Assembly (NCBI GenBank): GCA_031472005.1
Contig: PZJY01000008.1
Coordinates: 2,170,001-2,234,000 of the forward strand
Direction: 5' to 3'
Length of the DNA stretch: 64,000 nt
Source: Tetracladium setigerum
Lineage: Eukaryota > Ascomycota > Leotiomycetes > Helotiales
Under the pieces are notes generated by a model that saw only the letters and a list, made by a program, of their open reading frames with translations, searched no databases and was not told where the DNA came from. A program made the position numbers and the translations under genes. Positions 23,380 through 34,809 of the stretch are shown here, piece after piece. Positions within the stretch are counted from its first letter, which is position 1; the number at the start of each line of letters is the position of its first letter.

Positions 23380-26149
23380 ATGAGTTCCTGCACAATAAGA
23401 AGAGGGTGTCAGGTATGGCGTCGCCGGGTACAAAGGGTCGTGTTCCCATTGAACTTGTCCCTCAAATCACGATGTACCTCTCGTTTCTCCTCCACGCTGG
23501 AGCATCAGGAGCCAGTTATCCAGAGAACTCGTAACATTGGAATCATTGCCCACATTGATGCTGTAAGACCAAAATCAGCTGTACTTGGAGTTTCAGGAGC
23601 TAATTGAAATGCAGGGTAAAACCACGACGACTGAGCGTATGCTGTATTACAGCGGCTATACGCGTCGAATTGGAGGTAAATATTGCCGTCGTTTGGTGTT
23701 TCATATCCCAATTTTCACGCATTTCTCCTTCAAAACAGGATCCTTTTCTTCTCGATTATTTTACGTTCCATTTGCCAGTTTTGCATGGCAGGCTCTAACT
23801 TCTCTCAGATGTCGATGATGGATCAACCGTTACGGACTTTCTACCAGCTGAGAGAGCACGTGGAATCACCATTCAATCTGCGGCTATCACATTACACTGG
23901 CCACCTCTAAGCGATGCCGGTCTCAATGCACCCCAATTACCTAACTCTCCCAGGTCAAGCACTACCCACACCGTCAATCTAATAGATACTCCCGGTCACG
24001 CAGACTTTACATTCGAGGTTCTCCGTTCTTTGAGAATCCTCGACGGAGCCGTGTGCATTCTCGACGGTGTTGCTGGCGTAGAAGCTCAAACCGAAAAGGT
24101 TTGGGCACAGGCTAACAAGTACAGTATTCCAAGAATCGTATTTGTCAATAAATTGGATCGAGATGGAGCAGCTTTTGAACGGACGGTCAAAGAGGTTGGG
24201 TCCAGACTACGAGGGATGCCTGCTGTGTGTCAGATCCCCTGGTGGGAAAATGGGAAGGGGAGATTCACGGGAGTTGCGGATGCTATTACTCTAACTGCCT
24301 TGAAGTGGAAGGAAGGTGGAGATGGAAAGACGATTGAAAGTTTTTCTCTGGAAAAATTGGCCACTGAAAATCCCGGTTTGAAGGACGAGCTGGTAAAAGC
24401 TCGAAATGCTCTGGTAGAGACTCTTTGCGAATTCGACGAAGTTTTGTTGGAAACCTGGATGGAATCCGGCGATGATAGTATGGCCGTTCCGTCACAGTCG
24501 ATACGAGATAGTCTCAGGAGGTGTGTGCTGGACGGATCAGGTAAACTAATACCAGTCTTTGCGGGGGCGAGCTTTAGAAATATTGGAGTTCAGCCTCTGA
24601 TGGATGCTGTCAATGATCTACTGCCAGACCCGACAGAGCGACCAGATCCTGAGATAAGTCTTGGAAGCCAGCACGGTGGACTCGCCGAGCTTCTGGAAGG
24701 AAGATTGTCGCTTGCACCAGCATCCAACAAACAGGTTTCGAAAAAACACCACCCGTCGACTTCTCTCGTATCGCATATTGAGGCATGTGCTCTTGCTTTC
24801 AAAGTTACCCACGATCCTCGACGGGGAGTATTGGTGTACATTCGTGTCTACTCTGGTTCCGTCAAACGAAACTCGGCACTTTGGAATACAAATCTTCATG
24901 TCATAGAGCGAGCTCAACGGCTTCTTCAAATGCAAGCATCAGATGCCATCGACATCAACCATATCGCAGCTGGTCAAATCGGTGTGATAGCCGGTCTTAA
25001 ACACGCCAGGACCGGGGATACTCTGGTGTCATTCTCAGGCACAATTCCCAAAAATGGTCCTCCCGCGCCACTAGACACACTCCAACTTCGACCGATAGAC
25101 GTACCACCACCAGTCTTCTTTGCCGCAATTGAACCTCACAGTCTTAGCGAAGAGAAAAACGTCACGGAGATCCTCAACATACTTCTCAGAGAAGATCCAA
25201 GTCTCCATGTCAACATCGACGAGGAATCCGGACAAATGTTGCTAAGCGGCATGGGAGAACTCCACCTAGAAATCGCACGAGATCGTCTAGTCAAAGACTT
25301 CAAAGCCAAAGCAACAATGGGCAACATCGAAATCAGCTACCGTGAATGCGTCCTCAGCGAGACAACCTCCCATCGAGCCGATTTCGACCGCGAAGTGGCC
25401 GGTAAAAACGGCAAGGCAAGCTGTGAAGCCTCCGTCCGACCTCTCCAAGACACCACACCAAACGACACCCACTACACCGTTCATCACGGAGGCAACACAA
25501 TCGCGATCCACATCCCTATCCCGCCCGGAAGCAAAAAAGACACACCCGCCCTCCCAGCCGAATTACCTCTCGCAACGGTCCGAGCCGCACTAGTCAATGG
25601 CGCCGCAGCCGCTCTAGCTCGTGGTCCTCGCCGCTCATTCCCCTTCACGACACCCACGTTCTCCTCAAATTCGATCCCACCACCGATCTCTTTGGCAACG
25701 AATCCTCCCCCGCAGCTATCTCCTCCGCCGCCAGACTAGCTGTCTCATCCGCCCTCAAAGAAGCATCAATCGGTCTCATGGAACCAGTCATGAACGTCGT
25801 AATCAGCTGCGATGAATCTTCCCTTGGAGGAATCGTCCATGATATCTCCTCGGCGCGTGGTGGTCACGTCTTGTCACTTGATAACGATGAAGCGACGCAG
25901 CAGGATTCGGATCTGCCGACCGTGGATCAGAGGAAGATTTATGCACCCAAGGATCCGTATGAGTCTGTGAGTGGGAGAGGAGGGGGCGAGGGACCCGGAA
26001 TGCAGAGGATGGTGACGGCGAGGGTGCCGTTGAAGGAGATGGTGGGATATTTGAAGCATTTGAGGAGTATTACGGGTGGGAGGGGAACGTTTGTCATGAG
26101 TGTTGATCGCTTTGAGAGGCTGACTGGGCAGAGGGAGAAGGCTGTTTAG
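23380..26149 (+). CDS. MEF2: mitochondrial translation factor MEF2 (ribosome-releasing factor 2), with a -1 frame break
   Basis: Exons 23380-23562, 23615-23675 and 23809-26149. This GTPase releases mitochondrial ribosomes at recycling. A basic, serine-rich presequence of about 45 residues precedes the G domain: P-loop AHIDA/GKTTTTER split by intron 1, ARGITIQSAA (switch I), DTPGHADFTFEV (G3) and FVNKLDRDG (G4). Domains II-V follow, including SGMGELHLEIARDRL and, after the break, EASIGLMEPVMNVVIS and GRGTFVMSVDRFE. Between AALARGPRRS and the C-terminal domain the frame shifts by -1 at the C4 run 25640-25643; one added base restores about 861 residues with a family-like block HDTHVLLKFDPTTDLFGNE. 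Without it translation would stop at about 25739 and lose most of domains IV-V. A sequence error is the likeliest reason. Confidence 0.94.
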
Positions 26150-28559
26150 CTTTCTTTGTGTTGTGTATGTATAATGTATACTTGTACTTGTTTGTAAGAT
26201 ATGGAACATGGGACGTTGTAATTGTGGAAATTCAATGCTTGTATGACAATTTCATACTATCGAGGTGTGCGCCTCTTTGATACTCATCGACGACCCCATT
26301 ATTTGTCCCCATTGACATTCATTCAATTGAGCCTCAATGCAATTGAACTGCACAAGACGAATCCGATCAACTCTGAATACCTACCTACCTACAGTAGTAC
26401 GCAACTCGTCCACATCCCTTCCATAAGAAATTCGGACAGACTAGAGCTGCTTAGCTGCATGCATAATCCAAAACCCCATGGTCGTCCACTGAAGGGTGGG
26501 TTGATACTAAAGGAATTTAAACTTGTCTAGAAGGAGCATGTACTGTACGCCTTGGTTTCGTCTAATCACCGTCGATTTCAACAATATACCATGCTATACA
26601 TATATTATTCTGGTAATCTTATAATTTATTTTCTCCGACAAAGCTAGCCTGTGGTTTTCTGAGTAACGACAAGTCAGAGGAGTAATGGGCGGGACACGTG
26701 CCATGATACCTCTGACCGAAAGAAGGTTTTGTAGAACTAGTATTAATGGATCTTTGGATTTTTTGGGGGGATGATTCGAAGAAGGTTGATGTTCTAAGAA
26801 AGGTGGATTGGATGGAAGCGGTGAGGACGGACTTTGTGAAGACGTACATGGTGGGGATGGAGAGAGAGAGAGAGAGCGGTGATCTGCCCACACAATGAAA
26901 ACGGTGAATGACTGAATGTTTGAAGAAAAATCGTATGTACTGGTTTGTTTAGATATGGGATTTCGGGGAGATTAATCGGGGGAGAAATTGGCTTTTTTTT
27001 GTCGAATAGGTAATTCTCAAATCGATATTACTCGAGTAGTTGTAAAATAGTAAAACTGTTTGACAAAATTCTGGTGACGATAGAAAATCCGATCTCGGTT
27101 GATCTCAAGCCGAGGCATTCGGCACACTAAAGTAGCTCCGCCGTCAAGGTACTCAGTATTCGAGGGGATGGGATTCAAGGGATGGTTTGCAACAAGTGAT
27201 ATTGATATTTATATACTTTCCTCTAGGAGGAGATTCAAAGAATAAATATGTTCGCCAACCAGATAGGCTATTTCGATAACGAATAATGCTAATCTAATCG
27301 CAAGAATTGATGGAATTTCTACGAATTGAATGACGTGCATGCACCGAGCATGCCATCCCACCATCCCACCATCCCATCTTCTATTCTCCCATCCATCCCA
27401 TCCATCTTTTCCGTGTCTTTTCCCGGCTAATAGTATAATTGTACAACAATGCAAGCCCTCCTCCAGAAACAACCAACGAGAAGCACCCATTCCAGCTATT
27501 CAAAAAGCAAAAAAAGTTTTCGATAATCACTTGCACAGTCCCGCTGCACAGTAATCCCAATAACTAATACAGTCAAATAAAGAGAACAAAACAAGCAAGG
27601 CGGGGAAGCTCCGGACTTCGCAGCTCCATCCCATTTCACCCCACCAAACAAACACATCAATCATCATCAACAGTCAAATCATCCACTCAGCCAATTTTTC
27701 TGGCAGCTCCGTCCAGACCGGTGAAGCTTAGAAATCGTCCCTTACATTTTGATTATTCCACAACTTCCGCTGTCCTCCTTTCTCTCCTCCGACTCACTCC
27801 CAAAACAAAAGAGAAAGGAAAATCAATCAATCAATTACACAAGTTTTTCCGAGATCTTTTACTGCCAAAAAGAGGATTATTTGGGAGCTGGAAAAAGGAA
27901 TTGGAAGCTGCACGACCCCGCATCGAAGAATCCAACGGAGAAGCATCACCGACAGACAGAACAGATAGACAACGGAACAACAGCTTTTGATCTAGAGCTT
28001 CTTCCTGCTGTGTTTTGTTCAACCACATACATACACACGACACCACAATCTCGAACCAAAACCCAGACCAGACCGGTATTCTCCTGCCGCACAGCTACAG
28101 TCTCTCGATCATTGAGCAAGTTCTTGAATTTGGAATTTGGGAGTGTGCATTTCACACCTCACGCAACGGACATCATCAATCATCTAGATTTCCCACCGAA
28201 AGACACAACAACGGCACGAAAGAATTGCATTCGGCATTCCTAGCAGCAGATCTTTTTCGAATACTCCATCTGTTCCGCATACACACTTTCTCCTCGCCAG
28301 CTAGATATCTATCTTAGATAGGTACCTTAGTTATCTCGAGTAACACAACTTCCTATCTGCCACCGCGGAGATCATTCGAAGTCCGCGAATACTACAACCA
28401 CAACCACAAACCACAACTGTCACAACAACCTACCTCCTCCGACTTACCCAAACACCACTTACTTTATATACACTCTCTCAAACCTCCAACTTCCAACCCT
28501 CAACCCTCAACACCCGCCAAAAAACCACACCAACAACAAAAAACACAATCACAATCACA
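26150..28559. other. 2.4 kb region with the long leader of the rhamnose mutarotase gene
   Basis: No supportable gene. It includes a CACGTG site at 26695-26700, an AG dinucleotide run near 26863-26876, CCATC repeats near 27352-27406, and from about 27560 to 28559 a C/A/T-rich stretch (CCAC, CAACC and similar) that looks like promoter plus 5' leader. Open frames inside it are low-complexity and unconvincing. Confidence 0.55.
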
Positions 28560-29318
28560 ATGTGGCAAGCACCCACCTCCCCCACCTCCCCAACATCCCC
28601 CACGAGCGGCTTCGCACCTCTCGCCTCCCCCTCAGCCTCAGCACCTACCTATCGCCTCAAGAACCAAGGCAAGCGCATTGCTCAGATCGTCAAGTTGAAG
28701 CCCGAGTACTTGGGCAAGTACAAGGAGGTTCATGCGCGCGTTTGGCCCGAGGTGTTGAAGCAGATTAAGGATTGTGCTATTGAGGATTGTGAGCGTTTCT
28801 ATATTATATGAGTTTTTTCTATTTTTGGGGGTTCTAATTATCCCCTCTTTCTCTTCTTCTTCTTTTTTGTCTCCTTCTAATCTCTTCTTTTTTGTTTTTG
28901 TTTCTTTGTTTCAAGGGGAGAGAAGGGGTAGGGCGAGGAGGGCATCTTTTTGAGTATATATATCTCTCATGGATTTTGAAAGCTTCCGAGATATTATTGG
29001 TCATGGCCCTTGTTTTCGATTCCTTCATTTTCTTTTTTTATCTTATGGTACAAAAAAAAAGGAAGACCAATACTGACAATCCCCCTAACAGACTCCATCT
29101 TCTACGACGCCGACTCCGGCATCCTCTTCGCCTCCTTCAAATACCTGGGCTACAACTACGCCGGTGATATGGAAAAGATGCGTGACAATCCTAAAGTGCA
29201 GGAATGGTGGAAGATGACGGATGGAATGCAGACTTCTCTTGTGGAGGGCGCGACGCATTCGGCGAATGAGGAGGTTGGCTGGTGGAAACCGCTTGAGGAG
29301 GTTTTTTATGTTGCGTAG
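28560..29318 (+). CDS. L-rhamnose mutarotase (RhaM/DUF718 family)
   Basis: Exons 28560-28788 and 29092-29318 flank a 303-base intron, long for this window, giving 151 residues. The enzyme interconverts alpha and beta anomers of L-rhamnose, feeding rhamnose use. The family core starts at RIAQIVKLKPEYLGKYKEVH (residues about 40-59) with VWPEVLKQIKDCAIEDYSIF, then GILFASFKYLG, and the WWKMTDGMQTS and VGWWKPLEEVFYV blocks that contribute active-site tryptophans and the final strand. The first 38 residues are a T/S/P repeat extension (SPTSPTSPTSG) absent from bacterial RhaM. The donor GTGAGC and acceptor CTAACAG keep frame. Together with the GH28 enzyme 11 kb downstream it suggests pectin-rhamnose metabolism, though the two are not clustered. 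Confidence 0.93.
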
Positions 29319-29390
29319 TGTAGGGTAGGGTAGGGAGGGAAGAAATGGAGGGGGATGGAAGAGAGAGGGAGAGGGAGAAAGGGAGATGAG

Positions 29391-29421
29391 AGATCAATGA
29401 TAGATCAATGATAGATCAATG
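29391..29421. repeat. 11-base tandem repeat, three copies (AGATCAATGAT)
   Basis: Three head-to-tail copies just downstream of the rhamnose mutarotase stop codon; likely 3' UTR simple repeat. Confidence 0.8.
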
Positions 29422-29610
29422 GCATGAAAGAATTATACATCATTAGTGGTTTCTGATGGCGGAGCTGCTGGTGGTGATACAGTAAATGCACACATATCTT
29501 ACAGATAGATGGTACAACCCTCCTCCTCCCTTCTCCTTTCTTCTTCCCTCCCAGAGATTGACGAGAAGAGAAGATATAGCCCCCCTTCATCAACATCAAC
29601 ATCAACTCAC

Positions 29611-30286
29611 CTAAACCCAAAAAACCCCGCCAACGGCCCTCCCACCACATTCCCCCGGGTCCCCTCCATCCCTCCTCCTCGCCTCACTTCTAATCCACTC
29701 CTCCAACCACTCTCTCTCCCTCATCTTCCCCGGCTCCCTCACCTTCGTCCCTCATTCGCAAACCCCTTATGAAACGCCAACAAAGTTGGCATACTCGTTA
29801 TCGCATACGTAAGGCCTAAATCACTATCCATGATATCCGCACTATCGAATTCGACTTCGCAGAAGGCGACGCCGCCTTCTTCTTCGCCGACGCCAGAGGA
29901 GATGAGCTCGTGGAGGAGGGGGGAGATGGTCGTGCAGGTGCGGCAGTAGGAGGCGCTCCAGAAGGTCAGGAGGGGTGTGCCGGTCGAGGTGCTGTTCAGG
30001 AGGTAGGTTTGGAATTCTTCTGGGCGGCGGACTCTGTGATTTTTGCGTGGAATGTTAGTTAGAGTAAGGTAAGACTACAGTAGAAAGGGGGAATATCACC
30101 GCCTTGCGGATTGATTTTTGGGGAGATTTGGGAATGGGGAACTTGCGGTGTGTATATACGATTCTTGGCTTGCTTCTCTAGAGTGGAGGAGAAGTGCCGT
30201 ATGGACTTGAGGAGGCTTCTCGTCACATCATTATTCGAGTTGCGCACGAGTCGGAGACAGGACGACGTTGCTGGTCGGGTGATCAT
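29611..30286 (-). CDS. mitochondrial-type thioredoxin-domain protein, with a -1 frame break
   Basis: Exons 30286-30100 and 30031 onward. The N-terminus (MITRPATSSCLRLVRNSN, basic and serine-rich) resembles a mitochondrial presequence. The thioredoxin fold is visible as PLLTFWSASYCRTCTTISPLL, with the active site as C-R-T-C in place of C-G-P-C, then VAFCEVEFDSADIMDSDLGL and YAITSMPTLLAFHKG with the cis-proline. As written, the frame stops at 29739-29741. Shifting by one base at the C3 run 29749-29751 opens a tail with EREWLEEWIRSEARRR that ends at 29611, giving about 202 residues, which looks like the helical end of fungal homologues. The alternative is a real shorter protein ending at 29739. 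Fold is confident; the C-terminus is not. Confidence 0.75.
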
Positions 30287-31334
30287 GGTGGGCTCTTGTG
30301 TGTGACGAAATCCAGTACAGAAATAATGCAGCTTGCGTCTTGTACAATCAACCTCGTATACGGTTTTGAACCCGGTTGCTAGATATCGAGTATATCCAGT
30401 CGGTCAATTGATAGTCGGGTACCTAATAGGAGGCGGCGGTAGGCGGGGTGGTTACAATATGGGGAATGTTCCAAGTTGTCGTTGCGCATCTTACTGTGAT
30501 TCGAGATGGTTTTTCGGGGTGGCACTAGCCAAGCTTTTTAGATGGCTGCAACACGGCGTCACCGCTTGTGACATCTTCCACAGATCTTCCACAGATCTTC
30601 CCATCTCTCCATCTTTCGTCTGTCAGCCGGGCAGTCTGCAGCTGCGTTTGGTGTGGGGGAACTCGACATGTGGTGATCTGGTGATACCGAGGATTCGCTT
30701 GTGTTTGTTGACATGTCGAGATGAGGTGAGACCACGGGTGGAAGTTGCTTGAAAAGCACAGCATAGTCAAAGACAGAAAGAATGGCGGCATGTGCGATGG
30801 AGCATCTACTTCCCCTTTGGGAGAAGATTCGATTCGTTACTTCGGATGGCAGGAGCAAGAGGCAAAGATAGACCAAGAGACCAAGAGCATTGTGACTCGC
30901 AGGCAGGACTTACTTGGCTTATTCTATTCTACTTTATTCTCTCCAGCACGCGTTAACTCATCTCGTCAACCTTTCCTCCTTCTTCCTTTCTCCTTGCGGC
31001 CTCGAATCCTACCTGGACGTCCTTAACTCGCAAACTTGCACGTATTTCCTCCCTCATTTCGACCAACCTAACTATTACGACTTCCACATACACTTCCTTC
31101 TCACCTAGACTCCAGCCTTGTTGTTGTTGTCATACGACTCGCGACCTACGAACTCCAACCTTGTTGTCCGTCCTTGCCCCTCCAAGACCGAGCGCACATT
31201 TGTTTCTGTTTTATGTCCATCTCAATATTACCAATTACCCAATAGATGCTTGCTCGCCGATTTCCATCTGATCCGGAGCAAGGTTTCCTTCTCTCTTTTA
31301 TCTGCAACTAGGTGTGCAACTTTGGGGGAGCAGA
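30287..31334. other. divergent promoter, thioredoxin / MFS gene
   Basis: 1.05 kb with no gene. The last 400 bases before the MFS start are CT-rich and look like a leader. A 14-base unit (TTCCACAGATC) is partly duplicated at 30576-30600. Confidence 0.5.
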
Positions 31335-33936
31335 ATGGCCAGTACTACTTCACCTGGGAACGCATCTCCAGTAACCCCTCCCAAATACCACAGATCTTTC
31401 TTCAACAGAAAATCTGCCGCTGCCACCGAACCGGAGAAGGAACAAAACAGTCATGGACATGAAGAGAAAGGCACCGGCAAGCCGCCGAAATGGAGTATGG
31501 GCGTTTTGAATGACCCTCAAACTCATGAAGTACCAGGTAAGTCCAACAACAGCCCCTTCCCCCCACACCATAAACATCTATCACTCACCATTCCTTGCCC
31601 ACAGGCTCTGTTCTTCTTCTCACGGGCCACCGCAACGAACCTCTTGGTCTTCGAAATACACCCGCGCGAACGTCCGGTTCCTCTCTACCCTCACAACCAA
31701 GCCTTTCCTCTCCCCAACCACGTTCCACAAGACAATCTCTCGCAGCCGAAGGCAAGAAGAAGACACGAGATGGGGCTATAATTCTCGAACCGCAGCCGGA
31801 TGATTCGCACAATGATCCGCTCAATTGGCCATCGTGGAAGCGAGATGCTGCTCTTGTGGTGAGTAATTGAAGATATTGGATTGTTGCGGCAATTGATGTT
31901 GCTTTGTATCTAAACATTGGGGGATGGAACAAAAAAACAAAAGAGCTATGCTAACATCTCTTCTAAACAGTCACTCGGCCTCTATTGTATGGTTGGAGGT
32001 GGCATGACCCCAATTTTGGCAGCTGGATTTAACGATGTTGCTCACACTTACAACGTCACAAAACCACAAGTTGCACTCACAACTGGACTCTACATGATGG
32101 GACTTGGCCTGGGTTCCGTCATCTTCTCTCCTACGGCAATTCTTTTCGGAAAGCGACCGGTGTATCTCGCCAGTGCGATTGTCTTCATGGCAACATCGAT
32201 ATGGTGTGCTCTATCGCCAAATTATATATCGTTGGTGATCGCCAGAATTATCCAAGGTATTGCGGTCGCGCCAGTTGAATGTCTGCCTTCTGCAACTATT
32301 GCTGAGATTTTCTTTCTCCACGAGAGGGCTTTTCGAATTGGTATATACACGCTCTTGCTGCTGGGTGGAAAGAACTTGGTACCACTTGTCAGTGCTGTCA
32401 TTATCCAAAGTTATGGATGGAGATGGGTATTTTGGTAAGTACTCTTAATCTCGCGCTCACCCAGAGAGACCACCTCCATTCCATGAGGTCAAGCTTGTAT
32501 GCTGTGCTTGTGAATCATTGAAACATGAACAGCCAATGTGAAGATACTCTGCTAACTTATTCAGGATCGTGGCTATAGTGGTCCTCGCTTGTTGGATCCT
32601 GCTGTTCTTGTTTGTAGGAGAATCATTCTGGGATCGAACTCCTCATCCAAAGAGCCGTCGGACATCCGCAGCACACCGACACCCAGATGTGCCAGAGGCC
32701 AATATCTCAAGCACACCAGAAGACGGTGTGATGTCCAAGCAAGTAGACGGCCAAATAGAGACACCTGGTTCCTCAAGTACCGCAGCATTCATTCCTGAGC
32801 CCGAGGCTACTCACACTAAGCCATCACATCATCATGTTAGATTTTCTGGTGATGCTTCAACAGACGAACCGTTGACTGGCACAAGCGCGCACCGATCTAC
32901 TAAGAATTCCAGCAATTTTGGGGAAGAGTTGAGTTTCCACGATGTTTCTACCCCAAGAATGCCATCACCAGTTCATGAAAATCATGAAGAGGGAACCCAA
33001 ACACCCACAAATCAAGACTTGCCAAATGCCCATCCTGAAAACGACAATCCCCCCTTATTCGAAGATGTAGAGAAGCAAGGCTCGGATTCTTCGAATCATA
33101 GTCTCAAAACGGACAAGAAAAAGTCAACAAAACGGAATGTCACTTTCCAAGGAGTTTATACCACGGAGCTCAAAGATCGCCCAGCATTGACTTTTGCTCA
33201 ACAGCTGAAGCCTTATAACGGACGTCTCACCCATGACAACTTTTTTAAAGTCATGATGAGACCATTCATTTTATTTGCGTATCCAGCAGTGCTATGGTCT
33301 TCAGTCGTCTATGCTTGTGCTGTGGGATGGTTGATCGTTTTGTCCGAATCCGTAGCTGAGATTTATCGCAAGCCTGAAACCTACAACTTTTCAGCCCTAT
33401 CAACTGGCCTAATCTACCTGTCTCCCTTCATCGGCGGCATTCTCGGAACAGCTGTAGCAGGGAAAGTCAGCGACATCATCGTCCGCTTTATGTCCAGACG
33501 CAATGGTGGTCTTTACGAGCCCGAATTCCGTCTTGTAATGGCCTTTCCCGTTGCAATCACCACCGTCATCGGCCTCATGGGCTTCGGCTGGTCGGCGGAA
33601 AACCATGATTCCTGGATCATACCAACTGTATTCTTCGGCATCATCTCGTTTGGTTGTTCTCTAGGCTCCACCACAGCCATTACATTCTGCGTAGACAGTT
33701 ACCGTCAGTACGCCGGTGAGGCGCTGGTTACTCTCAACTTCAGCAAGAATATCTTTCACGGCTTGGTCTTCTCTCTGTTTGTTAATCACTGGCTTGAACA
33801 TTCCGGTTCTAAGTCAGTCTTCATCTGGCTTGGCGTTATTCAGTTGATTCTGATGGTGTTTACGATACCTATGTATATTTTTGGGAAGAGGGCGAGAATG
33901 TGGACTGTGAGGATGAATTTGATGGAGAAGTTTTAA
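31335..33936 (+). CDS. MFS transporter, Hol1/DHA1-type drug:H+ antiporter family
   Basis: Exons 31335-31536, 31605-31858, 31971-32434 and 32565-33936 encode 763 residues. The protein is expected in the plasma membrane. About 150 cytosolic N-terminal residues precede TM1 (LYCMVGGGMTPILAAGFNDV). The signature between TM2 and TM3 is LFGKRPVYLASAIVF, followed by RIIQGIAVAPVECLPSATIA. TM6 ends in FVGESFWDRTPHP, a block typical of Hol1-like fungal transporters. The central loop between TM6 and TM7 is about 190 residues of S/T/P/H/E-rich disorder, several times longer than usual. TM7-12 begin at MMRPFILFAYPAVLWSSVVY. All junctions keep frame. Substrate is unknown; relatives move polyamines, histidinol or drugs. 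Confidence 0.9.
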
Positions 33937-34809
33937 GAAGTATAAGTGTACTGTATGTTTTTTTTTCAGAGTAGAACGGCGTTATGGTGGATTTCTATAT
34001 TGCTAGGGTTTTTCACTGTTTTTCACAGCGATAAATACGGAGGTACTTCGGTGGATTTTGCCAGCGAGGCTGCATAAATTGTTTCAGCTGATTGATTGCA
34101 TTGCAAGAGCATCATAGATAGGGCATTGGGGCGGACTGGTATTGTCAGATACAGTATATTGCATGGGATTAGGTGTTAGATTGGCAGCACTGGCATATGA
34201 GCATAAGAGAAATGACTATCATCTTTCAAGCTACAAGTATTTTCACATCATATCACAAGCCACAGGTCACAGGCTCGGTGCCAAGGCGGGACAAGCATAT
34301 GTGGGTGCTTGTGTGGAAACAAGCTTCGGTCAAGCATTTACCACCAAGACAATTCTACCACATGATATACACAACCCGTTTCAATCAACAACCCACAATA
34401 TATGAGACATTTATGATAGTTGGCAATGGACTGCTGTTGTCAGATTGCTATCCGACAAATCGAGAAGGTCGACCCAGAGCCCCGAAGACGCAAACCTCAC
34501 CACTTGTGCCTTGATCCCGGTGTTATCCACAACTCCCGCCTCCCCTCTTCAGGATGATTCCCGGTACGAATAGTGGGATAATGATATGACTTTAGAAGTC
34601 CCTCGATCACGCAAACAAACCCTGAAATCTAGTTGAAATCACCAAATTTCATCCTGCCATTGCAACATAACTCGGTTCTTCTCCGAGATCAAATGGAACG
34701 ATCAATCATGTACTCCGTAGATAGATCTACAGTTGGAAAGTCCCCAGCAGTTCCAACTTCCAACATCAAATCTACAGCCAGAAGAAAACTCCGATAACGA
34801 TTTTTTACC
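33937..34809. other. intergenic, MFS 3' end and sulfatase promoter
   Basis: 873 bases, no gene. ATCCTGCCAT at 34651-34660 matches 8 of 10 positions of the fungal MetR/CYS3 site (ATGRYRYCAT), which is too weak to call an operator. Confidence 0.45.

Noticed and set aside
27749..28243. 164-codon open frame upstream of the rhamnose mutarotase
   Set aside because: Low-complexity C/A-rich leader DNA; several overlapping frames are open equally, as expected without stop-rich A/T codons.
34651..34660. MetR/CYS3-like site in the sulfatase promoter
   Set aside because: Only 8 of 10 positions match, with both mismatches in the first half-site; not enough to annotate.
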